From Ceratotherium simum simum (Eukaryota; Chordata; Mammalia; Perissodactyla; Rhinocerotidae), in assembly GCF_000283155.1 (NCBI RefSeq), contig NW_004454178.1, forward strand, positions 2,330,373 through 2,394,372: 64,000 nt of DNA, in the 5' to 3' direction. Both the position numbers and the translations under genes were made by a program. How positions within the stretch are numbered: the stretch's first letter is position 1; each line of letters starts with the position of its first letter. The notes under the pieces were generated by a model. It was not told the DNA's origin. It saw only the letters and a program-made list of their open reading frames with translations, and ran no database searches. This document shows positions 35,893 to 45,655 of this stretch, in pieces.

Positions 35893-36420
35893 CATAGAGG
35901 AGAAAACATAATTTTCCCTCTACCCTTCTAGGTTCCTGGCTGAGACGCCTCTGTAATAAAAGACAGATTAATAGGAGGACAACAAACAGAAGTAATAACA
36001 TATATACCTCCTGTATAGATGGGAGACACCCAGGAAAACTGATATGGCTATCAGAAATGGCCCAAGCAATTACCTTAAATACCATCTCAAGCTCAAGATA
36101 AAAAAAAGATGTTTGGGTGGGAGGGGGAAGCCAGTCATGGGAGGTTACCAGAAAAAGTGTAGTAAAAAGGATACGGTTGTTATGCAGGTTTACATCTTGC
36201 CTTCCCCATTGATCAGAGTTTCTAGAGATTGTCATCCTTCTCTTCCGGGTACAAAGAGGGTGACATCCTTACAAATGGAAATTTTCCTTATACATGTCAA
36301 TTTCTCTTACAAAAAGGTAACTTGTACTCAGTTTTCAGAGTGTCTCTGTTTTTGCTGTTTCTTAAAAATAACCAGCTCAAGATAATCCTCATGCTAAGGA
36401 AGCATATTTTGGAGTTGTCA
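35893..36420 (-). mobile_element. Solo LTR, related to the LTR at 25091
   Basis: On minus it starts TGACAACTCCAAAATATGCTTCC (from 36420) and ends near CCTAGAAGGGTAGAGGGAAAA (to about 35893). The same start and end motifs occur in the plus-strand LTR at 25091-25572, although the interiors have diverged. About 530 bases, no adjacent viral genes. Open frames of 121 and 113 codons on opposite strands here are non-genic. Confidence 0.7.
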
Positions 36421-36854
36421 TATTTTTCTCCTCTTCAAAAACCACCTTAAATCAAGCATGTGTTTCCTTTAAAAACCCCTAGCTAGGTAGTTCAGGGCTC
36501 TTCAAAGATGGAAATGGGTAGAAGATAGTGGAGGAAATCGAGCCATGATCTAAATAAAGTACTATTGATTTTTTAGTAGCTCTGCTAAAGCTCTTTTTGT
36601 TGGGTGACTAAACGACACAGATACTAGTCAGGAAGATGGATTACTCTCCTCACAGTTACAGAAGCAAGTCACCTTCCAATCAGGAACATTCACTTCCAGG
36701 TACCCAGCCCCTAGTTTCTTTCTCGACATTATTGGATGTGAGTGAGGACGGAGAATTCACTTTGTGTCCTAATAATACGCAGTTAGCACATCTTTTATTC
36801 CACATGTCTTTGTTTGCTTATTTGATTTCAGAACCAAATTTTTGATATTTGTGT

Positions 36855-37227
36855 TGTTAAAAAAAGAAATAACAGGCCAAAATGACCCCCAGGACAGCAG
36901 ACCAAGATTTAATTACAGCTTCCTCCCCTCCTAGGAATGTGACCTTTACACCAGCCAATCTGAAACTTTCTGAGTCGCACTACTGAGGTAATCTGCATGA
37001 TAAAACCCGTGCCAGTTCCCTTCCACCAAAAAAAGTTGTCCTGGCCCAAAATAACCCTTTCTTTTCTTTTGCTAGTAGCTTCCTTGTCCCACCTTCCTTC
37101 CCATGAAAACCTTCCATTTGTACAACTCCCTTCTACTTGCTAGATGGGATGCTTCCTTAATTCATAAATTGCCTAATAAAGCCAATTAGATTTTCAAACT
37201 TACTTGGCTGAATTGTGTTTTTTAACA
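36855..37227 (+). mobile_element. Solo LTR (ERV1-like) with 10-base inverted ends
   Basis: Starts TGTTAAAAAA (36855) and ends TTTTTTAACA (37227), a perfect 10-base inverted terminus. A poly-A signal AATAAA is at 37175-37180, and the section after it (..TTAGATTTTCAAACTTACTTGGCTGAATTGTG..) resembles U5 of class I ERV LTRs. No clear target-site duplication was found. Confidence 0.75.
37175..37180 (+). promoter_or_regulatory. LTR polyadenylation signal AATAAA
   Basis: Canonical hexamer 47 bases before the LTR end, as expected at the R/U5 boundary. Confidence 0.65.
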
Positions 37228-39232
37228 CTATCCATTTAGCTGGAGTTAGTCATTTAACAAGGCAAATTATTCTCAGCATTAGAATGGAGAAACAAGCACA
37301 TTTTGCCTTCTAAGACCTTGCACTGGGGCACACAATTGCCTGTGCTCTGGGCAATTGGCTACAAAAGTATCACTGTCTCAAATTGTACCTTGGAGTATGC
37401 AAATCTACCTGCTGTAAAACAAAAAAAGCTTTTAGTAACACTGGGTTTCATCCTCCTTTCCTTACCTCCTGTCCCTGCTTCACACCCCATTCTGGGGAGA
37501 TAGACCCAGTGGAAATGTTTTCTTTCTGTCTCAACCCCTCACTTCCATGAAATTAATTAAATGATGTCATGCTTCATTTTATCTGATTTGGAAGCAATTC
37601 ATCACCCTTTTGCTGGTTGTATTAGTCCAAGCGATCAGCATATTAATTCATTTGCGAAAATAAGCTCAAGGGTAATTACAGTGAGGAGGTATAATGCCTA
37701 AACGTGTTAATGTCTGTAATCAGTATTTTCTCAGTACAGAACAGTTGTTAGACAATTACTGTTGGATATGATTGCCCTGGTAGACAACAGGCATGGCGTC
37801 AAGAGGGAAATAGCAAAAGCTCGTTTTGCGAGTACTGTATTATCAGCAAGTTCTCTCTTTCCCCCCAACAATATTTTCTACTATGTTCAGCTCATGTATA
37901 GCCATCCTAGTACTTACTCTCTACATTGTTGAATAAGTAAAAAAGCTGTATTTGTTATGTAAAAGGATCACAGGAGACAGATTGGCACTTCCTGAAAGTC
38001 TTAGCCTTTTCTAATTCTTTCTCTTCTGGTGCTTTGATTTCTTTCTGCATAAAATTACCAACTTAATAGCTTCCTTTTATTTTCCAATATGCCCCAGAGT
38101 CTCCATTACCTAATTTTTTCCTGTAGTGAGAAGATTCTTAAGTCTGACTGAATATCAAGACCCAAACATTCTTAACAGAGAGCAGTCCCTCTCGATTAGC
38201 AGGTTGCAGTGAATTGGATAAACACAGTGGGAGAACTTGATTATTGATTATCACTCATTACTCTGCTGGAGTGATTTTGAATGTGAATTTGAATTTAATC
38301 TCCATTGCTTTTCATTCCTTTTTTTGCTCAAAACTTTAAGATATAATTAAAAATGGAAATGCAGTCGTAGTTTCGTCTCTACATGGTATTGCTTTCCTGG
38401 ACCTCTTTTAGGCATGTATGGGGTTGTACCTAGTTTCAAGGAGTAGAAAAAGTAGCTCAAATAGTCCTTAGCAATAACACATGAAGAAGATATATAACCT
38501 TGTGTAATTGACACACATCCCAAAGTAGAGGAGGTTTAGGCATGTTCATATCAGGACTCTGGCTTCATTTACTGCAATTCTCTGGTCTCCACTCTCCCCT
38601 CTATGTTGGCTTTGAGCTTAGACTGACTTCCTATAAAGTCTCAAAAGGCTATAACATCCCCAGTCTTCAGTCCCTACATCCACATGCAGCCTATGCCTGT
38701 GCTTCCCCAAGCATCAAACAGAACGTCTGAAATCACCTCTGAGGAACAAACAGGATGAAATGCTGTTCCCTGAACCGATACCTGTGGCCAGGAGAACGCC
38801 ATGTGGTAACTGGTTTTGATTTAGGAGATGCGTGCAACCAAAGCCTATCTTGAGGCCAGGACAGCAAGAGTAACAGGAAGGCTTTACAGAATCAGGACCT
38901 GCTGCTGGGAACTGGGTCAATCACAACCAAGCTGCATGACGTCCAGACCATGGAGAAAGCTGGTTTCTATGTAGAAATAGTTTGATCATTTTGACCAAAG
39001 TGATAGAGAAATGCTTATAAACTTGATAAAATCAGAGATTGAATTCCAAATTCCCATCTTTGAATTTCTGTTTGTCTAGACCCAAAAGTGGTTCAGTCAC
39101 AATACAGTCAGGAAAACAGAAACCATTCTATGTATTCCAAGAATGAGAAGTTTTAATATAGGAGTAGAAGCTTTTACTACTGTGGGAGGGCTGTGGGTGA
39201 AGGTCAGGGAAGCTGCATAGATCACCTGTACT
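37228..39232. other. Unassigned flank upstream of the provirus
   Basis: About 2 kb with no gene or repeat that I can name; short frames at 37303-37503, 38542-38730 and 38714-38920 have no features. Confidence 0.5.
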
Positions 39233-39558
39233 TGCCATTGACTAACGGCCCCAAGTAACTCAAAGGAGGTTTTGAAAGCATGTAATTGTTTCTCAAAGGT
39301 GTTTTTTAGTTATGTTAAGAGATGCAATCACCAACTGTCCTGCACTGGTCCAAACCCGACCACAAGAGTGATGCCGCACAAATGGGCTGAGAAGTACCCA
39401 AGAGTTACCTTTGCTTCATTTTAATGTTGAGATCTCCTCCCCAAGAGGAGCTTAGGCCTTATTACAATAACATGCGATGTATGTAGAAGCATGTTTTTAA
39501 ACTGCACCTGTGTGAGTGAATACCCACCTCTCCCTTTTGAATGTTCCTTCCCCATCCA

Positions 39559-39567
39559 AAATAAAAG
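39559..39567 (+). promoter_or_regulatory. TATA-like element of 5' LTR
   Basis: AATAAAAGG is about 80 bases upstream of the poly-A hexamer, where a class I LTR promoter is expected. The equivalent 3' LTR position has a changed, weaker form (GAATAAGAGG). Activity cannot be judged. Confidence 0.5.
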
Positions 39568-39638
39568 GCACCTGTTTTCCCTTGCTCAGGGAGCCACAGC
39601 TTTGGAAATAATTCCCTGTGGTCTTCTTATTTGCTGCA

Positions 39639-39644
39639 AATAAA
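39639..39644 (+). promoter_or_regulatory. Polyadenylation signal, 5' LTR
   Basis: AATAAA in CTGCAAATAAATTGTG; conserved in the 3' LTR at 46063-46068. Confidence 0.75.
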
Positions 39645-39729
39645 TTGTGCTTTGTGTGACAACTACTTGTGGTGAAGGCTTTCATTTCAACTCACCGAAG
39701 CAGACCCACTTTGGTTCGAGAACAAAATT

Positions 39730-39749
39730 TGGTGGCCACAAAGTGACTT
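39730..39749 (+). other. Primer-binding site, tRNA-Arg-like
   Basis: Five bases after the LTR CA, TGGTGGCCACAAAGTGACTT agrees at about 15 of 20 positions with the complement of the 3' end of mammalian tRNA-Arg (CCG), as I recall it. It fits the TGG start expected of any retroviral PBS. This would make the element an 'R'-type class I ERV. Damage since insertion lowers certainty about the tRNA identity. Confidence 0.6.
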
Positions 39750-40800
39750 CTGTCCCACTGAGGTTCCAGACCTCTGGCTACCTGGTTTCCAGTGGATGGA
39801 GCAGTGGGCTCCAGCAACATGGTTGAACTAACACATTCACACTGCCAGCGATGGGGGATTGGACCTCACAAGGAGGGATCCTTTCTTGGTGCTTGTGTTG
39901 CTGGCTCGATGTCACTGCCCCATTGGGAGACCCACCAGTCACACCGAGTGCTTTGCTCAGAGTATTTCTCTACGCAGGTAACTGGTGCTGACCCCACAGC
40001 ACAGCTGTGAGAGTTATTTCTGTAAGTTGTCTCACAAAGTCTGTTTAAGCCTGGCTTGATGAATTAATGGATTGCATGACTCGGTTATTCGAGAGGCCCA
40101 ATGCTTTGGGTCTGGCAGAATGGGAATGATCCGAGCCTTGACTAGTCTTTCCTGAAGGTTCGAGTCCTGGAGTGATGAGACATGGGTTTAAGGCCCCTCT
40201 GGAGTCACTGAGTCTGTCTTGCATGGGTTTGAGGCCCCTCTGGAGTTGCTGAGTTTGTGTCTTTTGATTGGGGATGCCAACATTGATCTTGTTTTCTACA
40301 GTCCCTCTGCCATTCTGGCTTTCTGGATTCCTAGGTCTCCCTCTTTTCCTTGCCTTATCAGCAGTCTTGTAAGGTTTTTCTGTCTCTTTAGTCATCCACT
40401 TGCAGGAGTTGGCCAACAAAAAGGAGAACCTCTTCCTGAGCCTTTTGCCCAATTGCCAGAAAGATCTCACAACTGAGCTCATTCTTTTCTTAAAGTGAGA
40501 AATTCAGTCTGAAATCTTATGCCTTAGTGAGGCCTTTCCCGACCCTCTGCCCAGGCCACTTCTTTGGGAGTGCCTGGTGGGATCAGGAATTTGAGAGGCA
40601 TCCCTTATAGGTGGGATGCCTATACTTGATGTTCCAGATCCATTTGGATACCTGAACATCAGCTCTTACTCATCTTGGGGCTGGTTTAAGGCTACTAGGG
40701 TGCTAAACCTCCTCTGGGCAATATCTTATGGTATCTCTATCACCACTAACCATTATAAGTTGCCCCTAGGTGGTTGGAAACAGACCATAAGAAAAGACCC
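39750..40800 (+). other. gag: Provirus leader and degenerate 5' gag (matrix) region
   Basis: Sequence between the PBS and the recognisable capsid. It contains a 41-base tandem duplication (40181-40262) and only scattered short open frames. Matrix-like sequence was presumably in the 3' part of this region, but I could not align it to a known MA. A frame at 40616-40894 (92 codons) has no clear retroviral motif. Confidence 0.6.
40181..40262 (+). repeat. 41-base tandem duplication in provirus leader
   Basis: Unit 1 (40181-40221) and unit 2 (40222-40262) both begin CATGGGTTT(A/G)AGGCCCCTCTGGAGT and differ at a handful of positions. The two copies have therefore diverged since they arose. Confidence 0.85.
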
Positions 40801-41790
40801 TAGAATATGGTGGAGGGGGCAAGCTCCATCTCAAAGGAAAGCCTGTTGGGCTGCGTCCCTCAGAATTGGAAGGTCTTTGGGTATTCCCCATTAATCCGAG
40901 AACAGATGATCTTTCTATGTAACATAGCCTGGCAGCCCCGTTACATGCCCCCCTTTCCATCTCTGATTTATACAATTGGAAGGCACACACTAAAGGATTG
41001 AGGGCTGACCCAGAGGAATTCATAAACCTGACAAAGGGAATCTTCTCCACACATGAACCAACCTGGGCAGATATTCAAAACCTGTTAACTACCTTCCTTG
41101 CAGCTGTGGAAAAGTCAGCTGTTCCATTAAAAGCCAGGGAAAAAGTGGATAATGAATATGCCTCTGGGTCAGAAATTCATAGGCCCGGTGAACAGGCTGT
41201 GCCAGGGACTGACCCTGGGTGGAATCCCAATGACCTTGATGAACAAGAAAAGTTAGGATATTTTGGGGTCTGCTTTTGAAAGCCATGCAAATGGTAAGCC
41301 AGCCACCCATTAACTGGTCTAAATTAAGTGAGGTCCAAAAAGTCCCTGAGAAAAACTCCTCCGCGTTTTTTCAGAGGCTGCAGGATTGCCTCAGGCTATA
41401 TATAAATTGGGACCCCTATGCCCAGGGCAGTACAGTGGTTCTTAAGAACTATTTCATATCTCAAAGTGCTCCAGACATCCATAGAAAACTCCAAAAGCTG
41501 GCTATAGGTCCTGATACTAATTCTGCACAACCGGTAGAGGCTGCCTTTAGAGTGTTCAACAACGAGAAGGTAACTGAGGATGAAAAAGAAGACAAGAAGG
41601 TAAACAGACAAGCCACCCTGTTGGCTGTGGCCCTCCAGATGCTCACGGTAACCCAAATGAGAGGAAGACGCCATGGGTGAGTGACCCCAGCCCCCTCCGA
41701 GGGACGAGAAGGTCACCTACAAAGTTGAGGGCTAATCAGTGCATCTACTGCAAACAGGAAAGGCATTGGCAGTAGGATTGTCTGAACCCT
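40801..41790 (+). pseudogene. gag: Retroviral gag (capsid and nucleocapsid), broken
   Basis: Gag would form the virion core. Capsid starts near the SDLYNWK motif (40962-40982), a class I hallmark, followed in the same frame by a piece ending with TGA at 41277-41279 that contains the conserved PTW motif. Capsid then continues in another frame (41276-41680) through the region with FFQRLQDCLRLY and SAPDIHRKLQKL, corresponding to the major homology side of class I capsids. The nucleocapsid has one CX2CX4HX4C zinc knuckle at 41740-41781 in a third frame, with an amber codon (41773-41775) between its H and last C. There are thus at least two frameshifts and one internal stop. Confidence 0.88.
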
Positions 41791-41839
41791 GCCCAGAGGA
41801 GGAAGGGATAGAACAGGACCCGGCCACGGCAACGTCCCT

Positions 41840-42191
41840 TGACTACAGATGAGATGTGACAGGGCCATGGTTGCTTGCTACCTGGTTGGCTTCAGGCAAT
41901 CTAATCCTCATCTTCCATGAGGAGCCCTGGGTCACCTGGGTAGTGGGAGGAGAGCATGATGAATTCTGCCTCAATACTGGAGCCATATATTTGGTGTTGA
42001 ACACCCAAAAGGGAAACCTTTCCAGAAAAAGAAAAAAGTGTCACATAAAAGGAGTATTGGGAAAAGCAGAGACCAAAAGTTTTCTGGAGCCCTTGACCAA
42101 TGACACAGGATCAAAAATGCTGAAGCATTCCTTTCTGTATGTACCAGAATGCCTTGTTCCCCTTCTAGGGAGGGACATACTGTCTAAGTGA
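41840..42191 (+). pseudogene. pol: Retroviral aspartic protease, inactive
   Basis: An open stretch at 41856-42191 has the protease fold landmarks: the active-site triad region at 41970-41984 and, near its end, the LLGRD-type helix motif (about 42160-42185). The catalytic aspartate of the usual DTG is replaced by asparagine (LNTGA), so even an expressed product would be catalytically dead. The first codon of this frame is GTG inside a polyprotein, so it is not a true start. The stretch ends with TGA at 42189-42191, after which RT sequence follows in broken frames. Confidence 0.88.
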
Positions 42192-42299
42192 GGGGCCTCA
42201 ATAAGCTGGGCTCATGGCCCTATAGCAAGATACACCAGCACCTGAGAAGGAAGAGATTCCCCTAAATGTTTTAAGCCAAGTTAACTCAGAAGGATGGGC

Positions 42300-43080
42300 A
42301 CAATGACAGGTGGAACAGGCAGCTCGTGCCATACCAGTAAAGGTAAAATTGAAGCAGACAGATCGCTGGCCCTGGGTAAAACAGTACTCTTGGAAGCCAG
42401 AAGCCATAAGAGGAATCTTCCCTGTAACCAATACGCTTTTAGAACAGGGACTGATCAGGCCATGTAGATCCCCATGGAACACTCCCATTTTACCCACTAA
42501 AAAGCTGGGAACCAGGGATTATAGATGTGTTCAATACGTTAGGGCTGTCAATGATGCAGTCTGAGACATACATCATGTACTACCTAATCCTTACACCCTG
42601 CTAGTTAATCTCCCTGGGGGCAGTGGGTTCTATACAGTGCTGGATTTAGAAGATGCTTTTTTTCTGCATCTGATTGGATACCGAGTCCCAGGAGATATTT
42701 TCCTTTGAATGGGAGGACCCAGACTCATAGCAGAAACAACAGTACTGCCAGAAAGTCTTACCCCAAGGGTTCAAAAACTCCCCTACTATCTTCAAGGAGA
42801 TCCTGAGCCATGACTTAAGGGAATAAAATTAGAACAGAGTGCTGTGTTACAGTATGTGGATGACAGCCTGAGAGCCAGATCTACTAAGGAAATAGCTGAT
42901 GAAAACACTGTAACTATGTTGAACTTCTTAGCCTGTAAGGGATATGAAGTGTCTGTGGGGAAGGCACAAATATCTAAAGAGATCGTAAAGTATTTGGGGT
43001 TTATTATTTCAAGGGAGAACACAGCCTCCTTCAAGAGAGAATAATGGTAATACGTCAACTTGCTCCACCAAAAACTCATA
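42300..43080 (+). pseudogene. pol: Retroviral reverse transcriptase, broken
   Basis: RT copies the viral RNA into DNA. Landmarks are present in order: fingers with SPWNTPILPTKK (about 42469-42504); motif [10 protein letters not shown] with catalytic Asp codon at 42643-42645; motif B LPQGFKNSPTIF at 42758-42793 in a shifted frame; and motif C YVDD at 42853-42864 in yet another frame, with both aspartates intact. TGA stops occur at 42562-42564 and just after motif A (near 42707), and frames shift near 42700 and again before motif C. The fold is recognisable but cannot be translated as one protein. Confidence 0.92.
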
Positions 43081-43480
43081 AGCAGCTATGAGGATTCTTT
43101 GAGATGGCTGGCTTTTGTCGCATTTGGACCCCTAACTTTGGGTTGATTGCTAAGGCCCTCTATGATAAATGACAGGGGCCAGAAATGTACCCCTTTGAAC
43201 GGGATAAGCTATGTGGCCAAGCTTTCAATAAGCTTAAAAACTTGCCAATGGAAGCACCTGCACTGGCCTTACCACACCTGAGCAAAGAATTTGACCTATA
43301 TGTTTATGAAAGACATGGAATAGCTATGAGAATGTCAACCAAAATGTTGGGATCCCTAAAAGGAGTGATAGCCTATTTCTCAAAGTAGCTAGACACTGTG
43401 GCAAAGGATGGCCCCCAAGCTTGAGTGCTACAGCTGCCACCTGCCTCTTAATGAAGGAAGTTATGAATTTATACCAGTGT
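43081..43480 (+). pseudogene. pol: RT connection domain; RNase H mostly missing
   Basis: A frame at 43185-43388 matches the connection region that ends with the class I ..AYFSK-LD..VA.. motif; a TAG at 43386-43388 interrupts it. After AATCLLMKE-like sequence (to about 43460) the expected RNase H domain of roughly 150 residues is absent, and within about 120 bases the sequence moves to integrase N-terminal material. I infer an internal deletion of most of RNase H. Confidence 0.75.
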
Positions 43481-43559
43481 GTTCCCCTAATGAAGTAAGA
43501 GAAGCCACTACAAAGGGTTACCAGTGGTCCCCAATAACTAAGGGCTAGATGATAAGCCA

Positions 43560-44673
43560 ACGAGGGAAGATTTGGGTCCCCAAACAAACAGCTTGGGGTC
43601 TCCTTAAGAGTGTTCACGATTCTACCCATTATGGAAAAGGGACCTTATACCTATGGCTGATGAAGGTCATAAGCATGCCAGATATAAAAGAATTTATTGA
43701 AAGAAATAATTGAACAATTTGTTTATTGCCACAGGAATAAGGTACAAATCAGACCTCTCGTACCTCCCCTGGCCAGAGCAACCGAAATTTGGGAAACTTT
43801 ACCAGGGGAAGACTGGTTAGTTGACTTCACTGTTATGCCTTTGGCCCCCGGAGGGTACAAATATCTCATGGTGTTTATGGATACATTTACTGGATGGATT
43901 GCAGCCTTTCCTTGTAGGTCAGAAAGGGCAAAAGAGGTAACAAAGGTGTTGTTAAAAGAGGTAATTCCCCATTTGGGGTTGCCTAGATCAATGCAGAGTG
44001 GCAATGGGCTGGCCTTTATATCAAAGATAACTTCTGAAGTAGCCAGAGTCTTAAAAATTAAGTGAGGCTACATGCTGCCTGGAGACCACTATTGTCTGGG
44101 AAAATTGAGCAGGCGAATCAATCTCTAAAGAAAACTTTGGCTAAACTCTGCCAAGAGACACAAGAAAGTTGGCTAAAATTATTGCCAATAGCCCTCACTC
44201 AGATAAGGGCAGCTCCAAAAGGCAAACTGAAGCTTAGCCCTTTTGAAATGACCTATGGGAGGCCGTTCCCTGAAGATTCAGATTCACTCACAAACCCAGA
44301 CTCAGAGGTCTCCATGGCCATCCAGCATACAATCAATCTGAAGCGGATGGTAAATGCACTCAATAAGTATGGAAACCTCTGTCTTTCTTTGCTTACAGAG
44401 GTCAAGCTCCACTCATATGAACCTGGAGACTGGGTCTGTCTTAAAACTTGCACAAGAGTTTCGCCCCAAGATCAGCTAAAACCTATTTGGGTAGGGCTTC
44501 ATTTGGTGTTACTAACCACTCACTCTTCCCTAAAATTAGAAGGAGCGGTCACCCCTTGGATCCACCACACACAGGTGTCCACATCTGAACATCAAGACAG
44601 ATCATCGCAGACAATTGATGATGCCAAGTTTTCCTGCAAACCACTCTCTGATTTGAAACTCTTGTTTTGGTGA
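43560..44673 (+). pseudogene. pol: Retroviral integrase, broken
   Basis: Integrase inserts viral DNA into the host genome. An N-terminal zinc-binding part is suggested by an H-x3-H pair near 43616-43630 and a C-bearing piece near 43727. The catalytic core shows the first Asp (codon 43823-43825, in VDFT). The second Asp is replaced by Gly at 44000-44002, in a position where S-D-N-G is normal. The Glu is retained (44107-44109, in SGKIE). The frame breaks at about 44063, where one base is missing relative to the class pattern. The C-terminal frame (44062-44673) carries LHSYEPGDWVCLKT and PWIHHTQV, typical of class I integrase ends. The D-to-G change alone would abolish activity. Confidence 0.93.
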
Positions 44674-44689
44674 CACCATAAAGATAAGT

Positions 44690-45627
44690 AAATCCCAATG
44701 ACCTGTCAACCTTTGAATGACTGGCTATCCACCCCAGGCTCTGCCTGGGATCCTAACCACCCCATACCATTTAGGCACGGTATGCTTACAAGGAGGCTGT
44801 GTGTTCTGGGCAGCAAGGCTATGTCCAGCAGAGAAGGATGGGAAACCCAGTGTCTAGATTATAAAATGGCTGGCGGAATCTGGACAGCAGAGTGGGTGCC
44901 CCCAGATCCTAAATATATACAGGTTTATAGCCATAACACCTTAGCACCTCAACAAATCTAAAAAGGAAAGAAAAAGAGAGCCTCAGGGCTCTTTATTGCT
45001 GGGGTAATCTCCCTGATTGGGTCGCTAGTGGCTTTGGCTGGAGGCATCATTTATCACACAGTCACTATCAAAGAAGTCACTGCCACCGTGGCCATGGTAG
45101 CCAATGAATCAGGCCTGGACTTGAAGGTGTTAGAATTGCCTTAGGTTATCTTTTGGCAGACCGGGGAGGAGTCTGTGCCTTAGTTAACATGTCTTGCTGT
45201 CTCTATGTTAATACTGGTGGCACTATAGAGGACAGTGCAACCAGGTTACTGGAAAAGGCCACTGGGTTAACAGCAAAAAGCCAGCCAGACCTCACAGAAC
45301 AAACCTGGAATAGAGCCAAACAAGCCTTTTCCAACTCAACTTGGTGCCTCCCACTCTTGTGTCTCTTAATGGCTACCCCTTCTCTTGCTCTCTGGACCCT
45401 GCATATTTAATTGTCTGGCACAGTTTGTGCATTGAAGCTATAAAGCTACAGATGTTTGTTGCACAAGGATACAAACAACTCAGGGAGATACCTAGTGACC
45501 CACAAACCTATCTGAAGTTAGCTGGGGAAAAATTCTGCTCTTCTACTGGTCCCAATGACAACACCCATGCTCAGGAGGAAACCGTTACAGAGGATGGGTC
45601 TTCACCCCATGCCCTTCAAGAATGAGG
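44690..45627 (+). pseudogene. env: Retroviral envelope, SU mostly deleted, TM broken
   Basis: Env mediates entry and fusion. Only about 260 bases separate the integrase end from a polybasic cleavage-like site (KGKKKR, 44962-44979), so most of the surface subunit is missing. A Gly/Ala/Leu/Ile-rich segment (44980-45060), a fusion-peptide candidate, follows. The TM ectodomain has the class I CX6CC motif at 45174-45200 in a different frame, and the membrane-spanning and tail part lies at about 45340-45480 with IEAIKLQM, again in another frame. A TAA directly precedes the cleavage site (44959-44961), and another stop falls at about 45143. No translatable Env remains. Confidence 0.85.
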
Positions 45628-45640
45628 AGCAGGATGAAAC

Positions 45641-45652
45641 TAGAGGAGGGAT
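45641..45652 (+). other. Polypurine tract
   Basis: TAGAGGAGGGA immediately upstream of the 3' LTR is where plus-strand DNA synthesis primes in retroviruses; a short T run separates it from the LTR TG. Confidence 0.8.
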
Positions 45653-45655
45653 TTT

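Larger units (their letters stand above)
39233..39724 (+). repeat. Provirus 5' LTR
   Basis: 492 bases, TG...CA ends (TGCCATTGACTAAC .. GAGAACA). The start was set by alignment to the 3' LTR, whose outer end follows the polypurine tract. A TATA-like AATAAAAGG lies at 39559-39567 and a poly-A hexamer AATAAA at 39639-39644, giving the U3-R-U5 order. The LTR ends just before the primer-binding site. Confidence 0.92.

Noticed and set aside
35870..36385. Frames of 121 codons (minus) and 113 codons (plus)
   Set aside because: Opposite-strand frames within and around a solo LTR, no domains.
40045..40482. 145-codon frame on minus
   Set aside because: Antisense to the provirus leader; no retroviral antisense gene is expected and no domain is seen.
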